A stretch of DNA of 43,111 nt. Origin: an uncultured Bacteroidales bacterium. Lineage in GTDB: Bacteria; Bacteroidota; Bacteroidia; Bacteroidales; Bacteroidaceae. The DNA is taken from positions 1-43,111 of the forward strand of contig CACWFV010000042.1 in NCBI GenBank assembly GCA_902760315.1, given 5' to 3'. Below, one piece after another: positions 1 through 7,261 of this stretch. The position numbers and the translations under genes were made by a program. How positions within the stretch are numbered: the stretch's first letter is position 1; every line of letters begins with the position of its first letter. The notes under the pieces are model-generated. The model was not told the DNA's origin. It saw nothing but the letters and a program-made list of their open reading frames with translations, and made no database searches.

Positions 1-47
1 ACGAGCACCTTTCTGCCTTTTCTTACCAATTGTGAAATTGTAGGCAT
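1..47 (-). CDS. rpsL: 30S ribosomal protein S12, N-terminal fragment
   Basis: The reverse complement of the first 47 bases begins with ATG and reads MPTISQLVRKGRKVL. This is the highly conserved N-terminus of ribosomal protein S12, the decoding-centre protein of the small subunit. Only 15 full codons lie in the window; the rest is beyond the left edge. A Bacteroidota -7 element about 90 bases upstream suggests it has its own promoter, although the DUF3467 gene upstream has the same direction. In related genomes rpsL is followed by rpsG and fusA, but that cannot be seen here. The short match is distinctive and the identification is firm. Confidence 0.93.
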   Translation of the reverse strand, partial: MPTISQLVRKGRKVL

Positions 48-133
48 AATTGTTTGTTTTTTAATGAATTATATTTGTTGTGTTATATTCCACTTGACAC
101 AGCATCCCCTCACAAAGGGGCGCTTTTGGCCTG

Positions 134-141
134 CAAAGGTA
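134..141 (-). promoter_or_regulatory. -7 promoter element of rpsL
   Basis: TACCTTTG on the minus strand matches the Bacteroidota -7 consensus TAnnTTTG exactly. Transcription would start near position 129, giving a leader of about 80 bases before the rpsL ATG. That leader contains a small hairpin (CCCC and GGGG around 107-120). No TTTG was found at the usual 19-21 base distance upstream, so only the -7 half is supported. Confidence 0.6.
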
Positions 142-182
142 CGAACTTTTCCCAAATCTACCTAATATATAAGAACTAAAAA

Positions 183-220
183 GACGCTTACTTTATGCAT
201 TTTAACATAAAATAAGCGTT
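183..220 (-). terminator. Terminator hairpin after the DUF3467 gene
   Basis: The arms GACGCTTACTTTATG (183-197) and CATAAAATAAGCGTT (206-220) form a nearly perfect 15-bp stem with an 8-base loop. On the minus strand it is followed by TCTTTTT, as in an intrinsic terminator. A second, smaller hairpin (AGCCGA / TCGGCT, 233-248) lies between it and the stop codon. Together they separate DUF3467 transcription from rpsL. Confidence 0.72.
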
Positions 221-258
221 TTAACATTAATTAGCCGACCAGTCGGCTGATTTTCAGC

Positions 259-573
259 TCAATTTTCTTGCTTTACGGGGAATGGAGCTATGGTTCTGGG
301 TTCCTGTTGAGGTATCTTGATGACCCCGAATTCACGTTCATAGCGAACGATATTTTCCTGAAGGGCAACCAACAGGCGCTTGGCATGTTCGGGGGCCAGG
401 ATGACGCGGCTCTTCACCTGCGCCTTCGGCAGTCCCGGCAACACACGTGCAAAGTCGATGATGAAGTCGGAACTGGAGTGTGTGATAATGGCAAAATTAG
501 CATATTCGCCCTGAGCTACCTCCTGGGGCAGTTCGATCTGCAATTGATTCTGATTCTTATTATTCTCGCTCAT
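259..573 (-). CDS. DUF3467 family protein
   Basis: This 104-residue protein matches the small DUF3467 family of Bacteroidota. Its core (EYANFAIITHSSSDFIIDFA, then LPGLPKAQVKSRVILAPEHAKRLL) is the family signature. It has no signal peptide or membrane segment, so it should be cytoplasmic. Its role is unknown. In related genomes it commonly sits between rpoC and rpsL, which suggests a link with transcription or translation. Here rpsL follows it, but the upstream neighbour is a divergent DUF3737 gene. It has its own -7 element and ends at strong hairpins, so it may be a one-gene transcript. Family assignment is firm and function is open. Confidence 0.88.
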   Translation of the reverse strand: MSENNKNQNQLQIELPQEVAQGEYANFAIITHSSSDFIIDFARVLPGLPKAQVKSRVILAPEHAKRLLVALQENIVRYEREFGVIKIPQQEPRTIAPFPVKQEN

Positions 574-606
574 AACTGATTAATTATAAATTGTCATTGT
601 TACATG

Positions 607-614
607 CAAAGGTA
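607..614 (-). promoter_or_regulatory. -7 promoter element of the DUF3467 gene
   Basis: TACCTTTG on the minus strand is a perfect TAnnTTTG match, 33 bases before the DUF3467 start codon. Transcription should begin near 602. No convincing -33 TTTG was seen at the expected spacing. Confidence 0.6.
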
Positions 615-664
615 CAACATTTTTTTCATACGGCGGCCTTTTTCCTTAAAAAGTCTTACCTTTC

Positions 665-695
665 TTTGCTTTCTTGAATATTTTGTGTATTTTTG
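665..695 (+). promoter_or_regulatory. Bacteroidota promoter of the DUF3737-aminotransferase operon
   Basis: TTTG at 665-668 and TATTTTTG at 688-695 are separated by 19 bases, the canonical -33/-7 arrangement of the Bacteroidota primary sigma factor. Transcription should start near 700. This places the in-frame TTG at 674 inside the promoter and supports the ATG at 743 as the gene start. Confidence 0.78.
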
Positions 696-742
696 CAGCC
701 CAAAAACAAGACAAACAACACATCACTCAAAACGCAACGACT

Positions 743-1588
743 ATGGAACTCATTAAGAATAAGGAAGTGGGGGGAGAACGCCCACTATTCGGACTGAAGG
801 ACACCCGTCTGGAGAACATCACCATCACCGACGGCGAGTCAGGCGTCAAGCAGTGCCAGCACATGGAGGCCGCCAACTGTCGCTTCTACGGCAAGTACCC
901 TTGGTGGCACGTGGACGGTGCGCTGATAGAAGACTGCTACTTTGCCGAAGGGTCGCGCTCTGCCATCTGGTACACCAACAATCTGGTGATGCGCCGCTGT
1001 CGCATTGACGGTCCGAAGTTCTTCCGCGAGATGAAGAACGTGGAACTGGAGGACGTAAAAATATGCGATGCCGACGAAACTTTCTGGAAGATAGACGGTC
1101 TGCGCCTGAAGAACGTCAAGTTGCACGGCGGCACCTACCCATTCATGTTCTCCAAGAACATCTATGTTGACGGTCTGGAGTCAGACGCAAAATACGTCTT
1201 TCAATACTGCCAGAACGTAGAGGTACACAATGCCAAGATACTGACCAAGGACTCCTTCTGGGAGTGCGAGAACGTCACCGTCTACGACTCTGAGCTAGAC
1301 GGCGAGTACCTGGCATGGCACTCTAAGAACGTGCGACTGGTGAACTGCCACCTGAACGGTGAGCAACTGCTGTGCTACACCCAGAACCTGACGCTGGAGA
1401 ACTGCACCTTCGACAAGTCCTGCGACCGTGTCTTCGAGTACTCTACCGTCAACGCCGACATCCGCGGTCACATTGAGAACATCAAGAACCCGACCAGCGG
1501 CCACATCGTAGCCGACAGCATCGGAAGCATTACGCTCGACCAATATGTCAGAGAACCCAACAACTGCATTATAGAAACCAGAAAATAA
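743..1588 (+). CDS. DUF3737 family right-handed beta-helix protein
   Basis: The 281-residue product starts MELIKNKEVGGERPLFGLKD, the characteristic opening of DUF3737. It continues with about ten short repeats of the type NVxxxDSxxxGEYLxWHSKN, as expected for a parallel beta-helix related to pectate-lyase folds. There is no signal peptide, so it is probably cytoplasmic. No catalytic activity is established for the family. An in-frame TTG start at 674 would add 23 residues but lies within the promoter, so ATG 743 is preferred. The next gene starts 1 base after this stop, so the two are co-transcribed and probably translationally coupled. The pairing with a PatB-type aminotransferase suggests a shared but unknown role. 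Confidence 0.86.
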   Translation: MELIKNKEVGGERPLFGLKDTRLENITITDGESGVKQCQHMEAANCRFYGKYPWWHVDGALIEDCYFAEGSRSAIWYTNNLVMRRCRIDGPKFFREMKNVELEDVKICDADETFWKIDGLRLKNVKLHGGTYPFMFSKNIYVDGLESDAKYVFQYCQNVEVHNAKILTKDSFWECENVTVYDSELDGEYLAWHSKNVRLVNCHLNGEQLLCYTQNLTLENCTFDKSCDRVFEYSTVNADIRGHIENIKNPTSGHIVADSIGSITLDQYVREPNNCIIETRK

Positions 1589-1589
1589 T

Positions 1590-2750
1590 ATGGACCGCCT
1601 TTTCGATGAAATAATAGAGCGACGCGGCACGGGCTGCGTGAAGTGGGACGAGTGTGCTGAGGGTGTAATCCCCATGTGGGTGGCCGACATGGACTTTGCC
1701 GTGGCACCAGCTATTCAGCAGGCCATACGCCGGAGAGCAGAGCATCCCGTTTTTGCCTACACACTGGTGGGCGAGGAATACTACAAAGCCATCATCTCGT
1801 GGTTTCAGCGTCGCCACGGCTGGACTGTCTCGCGCGAACATATTTTATATACTACCGGTGTGGTGCCCGCCCTCAGTTGTGCGCTGAAGGCGCTGACCAT
1901 GCCTGGCGAGCGCGTCGTAATGCTCAGTCCCGACTACAACTGCTTCTTTAGCAGCATCCGCAACAATGGCTGCGAGGTCAGCGAGAGCGTATTGCAGTTT
2001 AACAGCAAGAGCAACCGTTTTGAGATAGACTGGAACGACGTAGAGACACGCTGTGCCGACGACAAGGCCACCGTCTTCCTGCTCTGCAACCCCCACAACC
2101 CGACAGGGCGAGTATGGCACCACGACGAACTGCAACTACTGAGTGACATCTGCCGGCGCCACCATGTGCGCATCGTCAGCGACGAGATACACTGCGAACT
2201 CGTCATGCCCGGTCATACCTTTGTTCCGATGGGCATCGTCGATGCCGACGCCATCATCCTGAACTCTCCCTCCAAGTCGTTCAACATTGCCGGACTGCAG
2301 ATGGCCAACATCATCTGCACGGACAGCGAGACACGCCGCCGCATAGACCGCGCCATCAACATCAACGAAGTATGCGACGTCAACCCCTTCGCACCTGTTG
2401 CAGCCAAAGCCGCCTACGACGAGAGTGAAGACTGGCTAGATGCACTATGTCCCTACATCTGGGATAACTACCTCGCCCTCTGCGACTTCGCCAGCAGCCA
2501 TCTGTCCCAGTGGCAGGTCATGCCCATGGAGGGTACCTATCTGGCATGGGTAAAGGTCAAGGACTGCGCCGACGTTGACACCTATTGTAACGACCTACTG
2601 CAGCGCGCCAAGGTGTGGCTGAACCCCGGCACCATGTATGGCGCTGAGTCCGGACGGGGCTATCTGCGCATCAACCTGGCCTGTCCGCGCACGTTGCTGA
2701 CGGAAGCCCTTGAGCGAATCAGCAAGGTCATCAATAAACAGACAGTATAG
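1590..2750 (+). CDS. MalY/PatB family pyridoxal-phosphate aminotransferase (probable cystathionine beta-lyase)
   Basis: This 386-residue fold-type I PLP enzyme opens with VKWDECAEGVIPMWVADMDF, the family hallmark. It has CNPHNPTGRVW, the cofactor-contacting VSDEIHCEL segment, and the Schiff-base lysine in NSPSKSFNIAGLQ. Members of the MalY/PatB group cleave cystathionine or cysteine conjugates to pyruvate, ammonia and a thiol. Some also act as aminotransferases or regulators, so the substrate is inferred only. It is the second gene of an operon with the DUF3737 protein and ends 15 bases from the convergent xerD gene with no obvious terminator between them. Length is normal for the family. Confidence 0.88.
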   Translation: MDRLFDEIIERRGTGCVKWDECAEGVIPMWVADMDFAVAPAIQQAIRRRAEHPVFAYTLVGEEYYKAIISWFQRRHGWTVSREHILYTTGVVPALSCALKALTMPGERVVMLSPDYNCFFSSIRNNGCEVSESVLQFNSKSNRFEIDWNDVETRCADDKATVFLLCNPHNPTGRVWHHDELQLLSDICRRHHVRIVSDEIHCELVMPGHTFVPMGIVDADAIILNSPSKSFNIAGLQMANIICTDSETRRRIDRAININEVCDVNPFAPVAAKAAYDESEDWLDALCPYIWDNYLALCDFASSHLSQWQVMPMEGTYLAWVKVKDCADVDTYCNDLLQRAKVWLNPGTMYGAESGRGYLRINLACPRTLLTEALERISKVINKQTV

Positions 2751-2765
2751 ATCACAAACAAAAAG

Positions 2766-3686
2766 TCACGAATATCTGCGCATGTTACGTGGATGATGTT
2801 CCAAGATCTGCTGGCGCAACGTAGACATGTCGATGTGCGTATAAATCTCTGTGGTGCCGATACTCTCATGCCCCAGCAGCACCTGGATGGCACGGAGGTC
2901 GGCACCACCTTCTAATAATACGGTGGCAAAGGAGTGGCGCAGCGTGTGGGGCGAGATGGTCTTAGTGATGCCGGCCTGCAGCGCCTGCCGCTTAATCATA
3001 ATCAGTATCATGGTGCGCGTCAGGTGGGCTCCGCGGCGGTTCAGGAATACGTAGTCCTCCTCACCCGGTTTGATATTCATCTGGCAACGGTCGTCAAACC
3101 AGAGCATCAGTTCTTTGATGGCCTTGGGCGAGATGGGCACCAGGCGTTCCTTGCTACCCTTGCCCATAACGCGAACAAACTGTTCATTCAGATAGAGGTC
3201 GGTCAGCTTCAGATGGATCAGTTCCGAGACACGCAGGCCACAGGAGAACAGCACCTCAATGATGGCGCGATTGCGGTGGCCCTCCCACTTGCTAAGGTCG
3301 ATGCTGGCTTCAAGAGCGTCCACCTCAGCCGTGGTCAGCACCTCCGGCAGATGGTGTCCCAACACAGGCGACTCCAGCAGTTCGGTAGGGTCGTCGTCCC
3401 GATAGCCGTCCAGTTGCAGGAAACGATAGAAAGAACGCACGCCACTCAGTATGCGGCACTGTGAGCGGGGTCCGATGCCGATGTCGTGCAGCCCTGCGGC
3501 AAAGTGCTGCAGATCTGCCAACTCCACGGCCAGCAGGTCTTTATCCTCGCCACTCAGATAGTCCTGCAGCTTCTGCAGGTCGCGGACATAGGCATCCAGC
3601 GTGTTTGGCGAGTAGCCCCGCTGCAACTTCAAGTAACGCTGGTAGGCCTTGACGATATTTGTCGGCGTTTTCTTGCTTATTTCCAT
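2766..3686 (-). CDS. xerD: Site-specific tyrosine recombinase XerD
   Basis: The 306-residue product has an N-terminal SAM-like DNA-binding domain (IVKAYQRYLKLQRGYSPNTLDAY) and a C-terminal catalytic domain. The catalytic Arg is in SCGLRVSELIHL, the Lys in VMGKGSKERLVP, the HxxR in SPHTLRHSFAT, the second His in LLGHESIGTTEIY and the Tyr in IYTHI. With XerC it resolves chromosome dimers at dif during division. A longer start at 3722 would lie upstream of the predicted transcription start, so ATG 3686 is chosen. It diverges from aroQ over overlapping promoters. There are no integrase-linked neighbours, so it is a housekeeping recombinase rather than part of a mobile element. Confidence 0.92.
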   Translation of the reverse strand: MEISKKTPTNIVKAYQRYLKLQRGYSPNTLDAYVRDLQKLQDYLSGEDKDLLAVELADLQHFAAGLHDIGIGPRSQCRILSGVRSFYRFLQLDGYRDDDPTELLESPVLGHHLPEVLTTAEVDALEASIDLSKWEGHRNRAIIEVLFSCGLRVSELIHLKLTDLYLNEQFVRVMGKGSKERLVPISPKAIKELMLWFDDRCQMNIKPGEEDYVFLNRRGAHLTRTMILIMIKRQALQAGITKTISPHTLRHSFATVLLEGGADLRAIQVLLGHESIGTTEIYTHIDMSTLRQQILEHHPRNMRRYS

Positions 3687-3717
3687 TTTATTATTTACCT
3701 TTGTGGCCACAAAGATA
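3672..3717. promoter_or_regulatory. Face-to-face divergent promoters of xerD and aroQ
   Basis: On the plus strand, CTTG (3672-3675), a 20-base spacer and TACCTTTG (3696-3703) form the aroQ promoter. On the minus strand, TATCTTTG (3717-3710) serves xerD. The two -7 elements are halves of the perfect palindrome CTTTGTGGCCACAAAG (3699-3714). The predicted start sites lie within or beside the opposing -7 element, so the two promoters should exclude each other. Confidence 0.65.
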
Positions 3718-3734
3718 CACATTATTTTTGATAT

Positions 3735-4160
3735 ATGAAAATTTTAATCATCAACGGTCCCAACCTCAACCTGCTGGGTGTCCGCGAACCAGGCATCTAC
3801 GGCTCGTCGTCCTTTGAGCAGTACCTGCCCCAGCTGCAGCAGCGCTACCCCGACATCGACATCGAGTACTACCAGAGCAACGTCGAGGGAGAACTCATCA
3901 ACAAGATGCAGGAGGTGGGCTTCTCCTACGACGGCATCGTGCTCAACGCCGGTGCCTACACCCATACCTCCATAGCTCTGCACGACTGCATCCGCTCGCT
4001 AAAAGCACCTGTCATCGAGGTACACATCTCCAATGTACACCAGCGCGAGGAGTTCCGCCACCACTCTATGATTTCCGCTGCCTGCCGAGGTGTCATCTGC
4101 GGTTTCGGACTGGACTCGTACCGACTAGCCATCAGTGCACTGACGGAAAATGAAGAGTAA
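3735..4160 (+). CDS. aroQ: Type II 3-dehydroquinate dehydratase
   Basis: The 141-residue enzyme dehydrates 3-dehydroquinate to 3-dehydroshikimate in aromatic amino-acid synthesis. It begins MKILIINGPNLNLLG and has the mobile-lid Arg17 and catalytic Tyr22 in VREPGIYG. The NAGAYTHTSIALHD substrate-binding segment and the EVHISNVHQREEFRHHS segment with the catalytic His follow. Type II enzymes are small cytoplasmic dodecamers, and the length fits. It is transcribed from the divergent promoter shared with xerD and is followed 17 bases later by an O-methyltransferase, so a two-gene operon is likely. No other shikimate genes are in the window. Confidence 0.94.
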   Translation: MKILIINGPNLNLLGVREPGIYGSSSFEQYLPQLQQRYPDIDIEYYQSNVEGELINKMQEVGFSYDGIVLNAGAYTHTSIALHDCIRSLKAPVIEVHISNVHQREEFRHHSMISAACRGVICGFGLDSYRLAISALTENEE

Positions 4161-4177
4161 AGAGTGAAAAGTAAAGG

Positions 4178-4825
4178 GTGAAGAATTTGCTACCGCATCA
4201 TGATTTAGAGGATTATGTCCTCCAACACATCGAGCCGGAACCGGAATACCTGTACCGGCTCTGGCGTGCCACTAACATCCACATGCTACACGGCCGCATG
4301 GCCTCCGGCCACTTGCAAGGCCGGCTGCTGAAGATGCTGGTCCAGATGATTCGTCCACGAAACATCCTGGAAGTGGGCACCTTCAGCGGCTATTCGGCGC
4401 TGTGCATGGCTGAAGGTCTGGAGGGCGACGGCCATCTGTACACCTTCGAAATCAACGATGAGCAAGAGGACTTCACCCGACCCTGGATAGAAGGGTCGCC
4501 CTACAGCGACCGGGTGACGTTCATTATTGGCGACGCCAACAGCGAGGCGCCGCGCCTGGGCATCACCTTCGACATGGCATTCATCGACGGCGACAAGCGT
4601 ACTTACCGCGAAACCTACGAGACAGTACTCTCCATGCTGCGCCCCGGTGGATTCATCGTGGCTGACAACACACTGTGGGACGGCCACGTCGTTGACCACG
4701 CCTATGACCGTGACCCGCAGACTCGCGGCATAGAAACCTTCAACGACTATATTGCCAACGACCCACGCGTAGAACAAGTCATACTGCCTCTGCGCGACGG
4801 GCTGACGCTCATTCGCAAGCACTAA
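4178..4825 (+). CDS. Class I SAM-dependent O-methyltransferase (COMT-like)
   Basis: The 215-residue protein matches the bacterial O-methyltransferase family (methyltransf_3). SAM-binding motif I is ILEVGTFSGYSALCMAEGL. The acidic residue after strand 2 is in LYTFEIND, the metal/substrate Asp is in DMAFIDGDKRTY, and VADNTLWDGHV follows. Homologues methylate catechol-like hydroxyls in a metal-dependent way, but the substrate is unknown. It starts with GTG; the next in-frame ATG would remove the first helices, so GTG is preferred. The spacer after aroQ contains a near-repeat of an (A/G)AGTAAAG-type motif seen elsewhere in such genomes. The coding end is followed by the palindromic control region of the Lrp gene. 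Confidence 0.85.
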   Translation: MKNLLPHHDLEDYVLQHIEPEPEYLYRLWRATNIHMLHGRMASGHLQGRLLKMLVQMIRPRNILEVGTFSGYSALCMAEGLEGDGHLYTFEINDEQEDFTRPWIEGSPYSDRVTFIIGDANSEAPRLGITFDMAFIDGDKRTYRETYETVLSMLRPGGFIVADNTLWDGHVVDHAYDRDPQTRGIETFNDYIANDPRVEQVILPLRDGLTLIRKH

Positions 4826-4831
4826 CCAGCC

Positions 4832-4929
4832 TTTTGTCAACAAAAAGTATGCTGTTTTGCACTTTTTTGACGCAAAATGTTGCACGTTTCAATATTTTTA
4901 TGTACTTTTGCTTACTATTTGTAAACAAA
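4832..4929 (+). promoter_or_regulatory. Promoter of the Lrp-like gene with two flanking inverted repeats
   Basis: GTTG (4879-4882), a 20-base spacer and TACTTTTG (4903-4910) form a good promoter with a start near 4915. TTTTGTCAACAAAA (4832-4845) and TTTGTAAACAAA (4918-4929) are similar palindromes on either side of it. The second covers the predicted start of transcription, a position expected for an autoregulatory operator. The upstream one might instead serve as a weak terminator for the methyltransferase gene. Confidence 0.55.
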
Positions 4930-4954
4930 AACAACATTATCAACAAGAATCATT

Positions 4955-5419
4955 ATGGAGAAGATTGACAATCTCGACAAGAAAATCCTGAGTATCCTGT
5001 CACAGAATGCCCGTATTGCCTTCAAGGACGTCGCCGCCGAGTGCAACGTGTCGCGTGCAGCCATCCACCAGCGTGTGCAACACCTCATAGAGAATGGTGT
5101 CATCATGGGCAGCGGTTTCGACGTGAACCCTAAGAGTCTGGGCTACTCCACCTGCACCTATGTGGGCATCACGCTGGAACGCGGCTCCATGTATAAAGAT
5201 GTGGTAGAGTGTCTGCGCCACATACCCGAAGTCGTAGAGTGTCACTTCACTACCGGTCCCTACACCATGATGGTCAAGCTCTATGCCCGCGACAACGAGC
5301 AACTGATGCACCTGCTCAACGGACGTCTGCAGGACATTCCTGGCGTGGTGGCCACCGAGACGCTCATCTCGCTGGAGCAGAGCATCAAGCGCGACATCCC
5401 CGTACATTTTGAAGAATAA
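4955..5419 (+). CDS. Lrp/AsnC family transcriptional regulator
   Basis: The 154-residue protein has the typical N-terminal helix-turn-helix (LDKKILSILSQNARIAFKDVAAECNVSRAAIHQRVQHL, about residues 5-45). A C-terminal RAM/AsnC ligand domain follows (CTYVGITLERGSMYKDVVECL, then HFTTGPYTMMVKLYARD). Such proteins form octameric dimers of dimers, sense amino acids and control amino-acid metabolism. Its promoter is flanked by two similar palindromes that may be self-binding sites. The next gene, a peptidase C26-M19 fusion, begins 52 bases downstream without a visible promoter, so the regulator may be co-transcribed with a peptide-processing enzyme. The ligand cannot be predicted from sequence. Confidence 0.9.
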   Translation: MEKIDNLDKKILSILSQNARIAFKDVAAECNVSRAAIHQRVQHLIENGVIMGSGFDVNPKSLGYSTCTYVGITLERGSMYKDVVECLRHIPEVVECHFTTGPYTMMVKLYARDNEQLMHLLNGRLQDIPGVVATETLISLEQSIKRDIPVHFEE

Positions 5420-5470
5420 GACATCGGACGGCAACTTCCCTCCCACCCCGTCCTTTTCCAGACAAGCAAG

Positions 5471-7234
5471 ATGAATACAAATCCTTTTGACTGGCAGTCG
5501 CAACTCGCGGCGACGGCCTATGCTTCGTTTCCTGAAGCGCAACGCAAACCCGTCATCGGCATCACCGGCAACTATGCCGAGCTGACCTGCAAACTGGCCG
5601 AAGGCTACTACAAGTCCATCGTCCAGGCCGGTGGCGTACCCGTCATCATACCGCCCATCAGCGAAACCGACGTCATCATCAACACGCTGGAACGCCTCGA
5701 CGCCCTGGTGCTCAGCGGCGGGGCTGACTACGACCCACACTATGCCGGCGAAGAGCCGTGGCCCACGCTGGGCGACATCAATGCAGAGCGCGACCTGCCG
5801 GAATTGTTTATCACCCAACTGGCCTACAACCGCCAGCTGCCCATACTGGGAATCTGCCGCGGCATACAGACACTGGCCATGGCGCTGGGCGGCCACGTGC
5901 GCCAGGACATCAGCGACATCTGGCAGCACAGCCACTCACAGCAGGAGGACCGCCACCAGCCTACGCACTCCGTCACTGTGGAAAAAGACTCGGTGCTTTT
6001 CCGCATCTATAGCGATAGCGCGCATTCAGCTCTCAACGTCCAACAGTCCACTTTAGAAGTCAACTCCCTGCACCACCAGGCTGTCGACGACACCGGACCG
6101 CGCTTCCGCGTCATTGCCCGCTCTGACGACGGCATCATCGAGGCCATGGAGAGCACGGAATACAAGAGCATACTGGGCGTACAGTGGCACCCGGAGTGTC
6201 TGGAGAGCGGCCAGCCCATCTTCCGGTGGCTCGTCAACGAGGCCCGCCAGTACCGCCGGACATGCGACGTGCACCGCCGTGTGCTCTCGCTCGACACCCA
6301 CTGCGACACACCGATGTTTTTCCCACAGCATGTCGACTTCGGCCGCCGTGATCCCAAACTGCTCGTAGACCTGCACAAGATGGCGGAGGGCCATCAGGAT
6401 GCTACTATCATGGTGGCCTATCTGCCACAGACCATGCCGCTCAGTGAACACCCTAAGCAGTATACAGATCAGATATTCGACCAGATAGAGGCTATCGTGG
6501 CCAAGCACAGCAGTTTTATCGGCATAGCACGCACCCCCGACGACCTGTGGACAAACAAGCACCTGGGCAAGAAAAGCATCATGCTAGGCATAGAGAACGG
6601 CCATGCCCTAGAGGGCAGCCTCGACAATCTGCGCCACTTTGCGCGCCGCGGCATCGTCTACATGACGCTGTGTCACAATGGCGACAACGACATCTGCGAC
6701 TCGGCACGCGGCGAGCATACGCACAATGGTGTCAGCGACTTCGGCCGCGAGGTTATCAGCGAGATGAACCGCCTGGGCATCATGGTAGACCTGAGTCATG
6801 CCGGCGAGAAGAGTTTCTACGACGCCCTGCAACTGAGCCGCACGCCCATCGTCTGCAGTCACAGCAGTTGCCGGGCACTCTGCGACCATCCGCGCAACCT
6901 TACCGACGACCAGATGCGTGCACTAGCCCAGCAGGGCGGCATCATGCAGGTCACGCTATACAGCGGTTTCTTGGTCAGCGACGGCGAGGCTACCATCGAG
7001 GATGCCATGCGCCACGTGGACCATGCCATCCGGGTGATGGGCATCGACCACGTAGGACTGGGCACCGACTTCGACGGCGATGGTGGCATTCGCGGACTGG
7101 CCAGTTCAGCGGAACTGCTGAACTACACGCGCGAACTGCTGAAAAGAAACTATTCGGAAGCTGACATTCAGAAACTCTGGGGTGGCAACTTCCTGCGTAT
7201 CATGCGCCTGGTGCAGCAAAGTCGTACTGTCTGA
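5471..7234 (+). CDS. Fusion of peptidase C26 (gamma-glutamyl hydrolase-like) and M19 dipeptidase
   Basis: The 587-residue protein carries two complete hydrolase domains. Residues about 25-260 are a class I glutamine-amidotransferase fold like gamma-glutamyl-GABA hydrolase (PuuD, peptidase C26), with nucleophile Cys129 in GICRGIQ and the His240/Glu242 pair in WHPE. Residues about 270-585 are a membrane (renal) dipeptidase, family M19. Its full metal set is present: His277 and Asp279 (THCD), Glu375 (GIENGH), His443 (DLSHAG), His464 (CSHSSC) and Asp533 (GTDFDGD). No signal peptide is seen, so it should be cytoplasmic. It could cut gamma-glutamyl bonds and then hydrolyse the released dipeptide, for example from glutathione-like compounds, though that sequence of events is inferred. 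It probably shares a transcript with the Lrp regulator. Confidence 0.9.
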   Translation: MNTNPFDWQSQLAATAYASFPEAQRKPVIGITGNYAELTCKLAEGYYKSIVQAGGVPVIIPPISETDVIINTLERLDALVLSGGADYDPHYAGEEPWPTLGDINAERDLPELFITQLAYNRQLPILGICRGIQTLAMALGGHVRQDISDIWQHSHSQQEDRHQPTHSVTVEKDSVLFRIYSDSAHSALNVQQSTLEVNSLHHQAVDDTGPRFRVIARSDDGIIEAMESTEYKSILGVQWHPECLESGQPIFRWLVNEARQYRRTCDVHRRVLSLDTHCDTPMFFPQHVDFGRRDPKLLVDLHKMAEGHQDATIMVAYLPQTMPLSEHPKQYTDQIFDQIEAIVAKHSSFIGIARTPDDLWTNKHLGKKSIMLGIENGHALEGSLDNLRHFARRGIVYMTLCHNGDNDICDSARGEHTHNGVSDFGREVISEMNRLGIMVDLSHAGEKSFYDALQLSRTPIVCSHSSCRALCDHPRNLTDDQMRALAQQGGIMQVTLYSGFLVSDGEATIEDAMRHVDHAIRVMGIDHVGLGTDFDGDGGIRGLASSAELLNYTRELLKRNYSEADIQKLWGGNFLRIMRLVQQSRTV

Positions 7235-7261
7235 TAACGACGGATCTGCTGGGCGTTTCAC

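Noticed and set aside
674-742. Upstream TTG start for the DUF3737 gene
   Set aside because: It lies between the -33 and -7 boxes, so it would not be transcribed.
2766-3686. XerD-like recombinase as an integrase of a mobile island
   Set aside because: No attachment-site repeats, tRNA or cargo are nearby, and its motifs and setting fit the housekeeping enzyme.
5000-5935. 311-codon minus-strand frame across the Lrp and C26 genes
   Set aside because: It crosses two well-supported plus-strand genes and has no recognisable domain.
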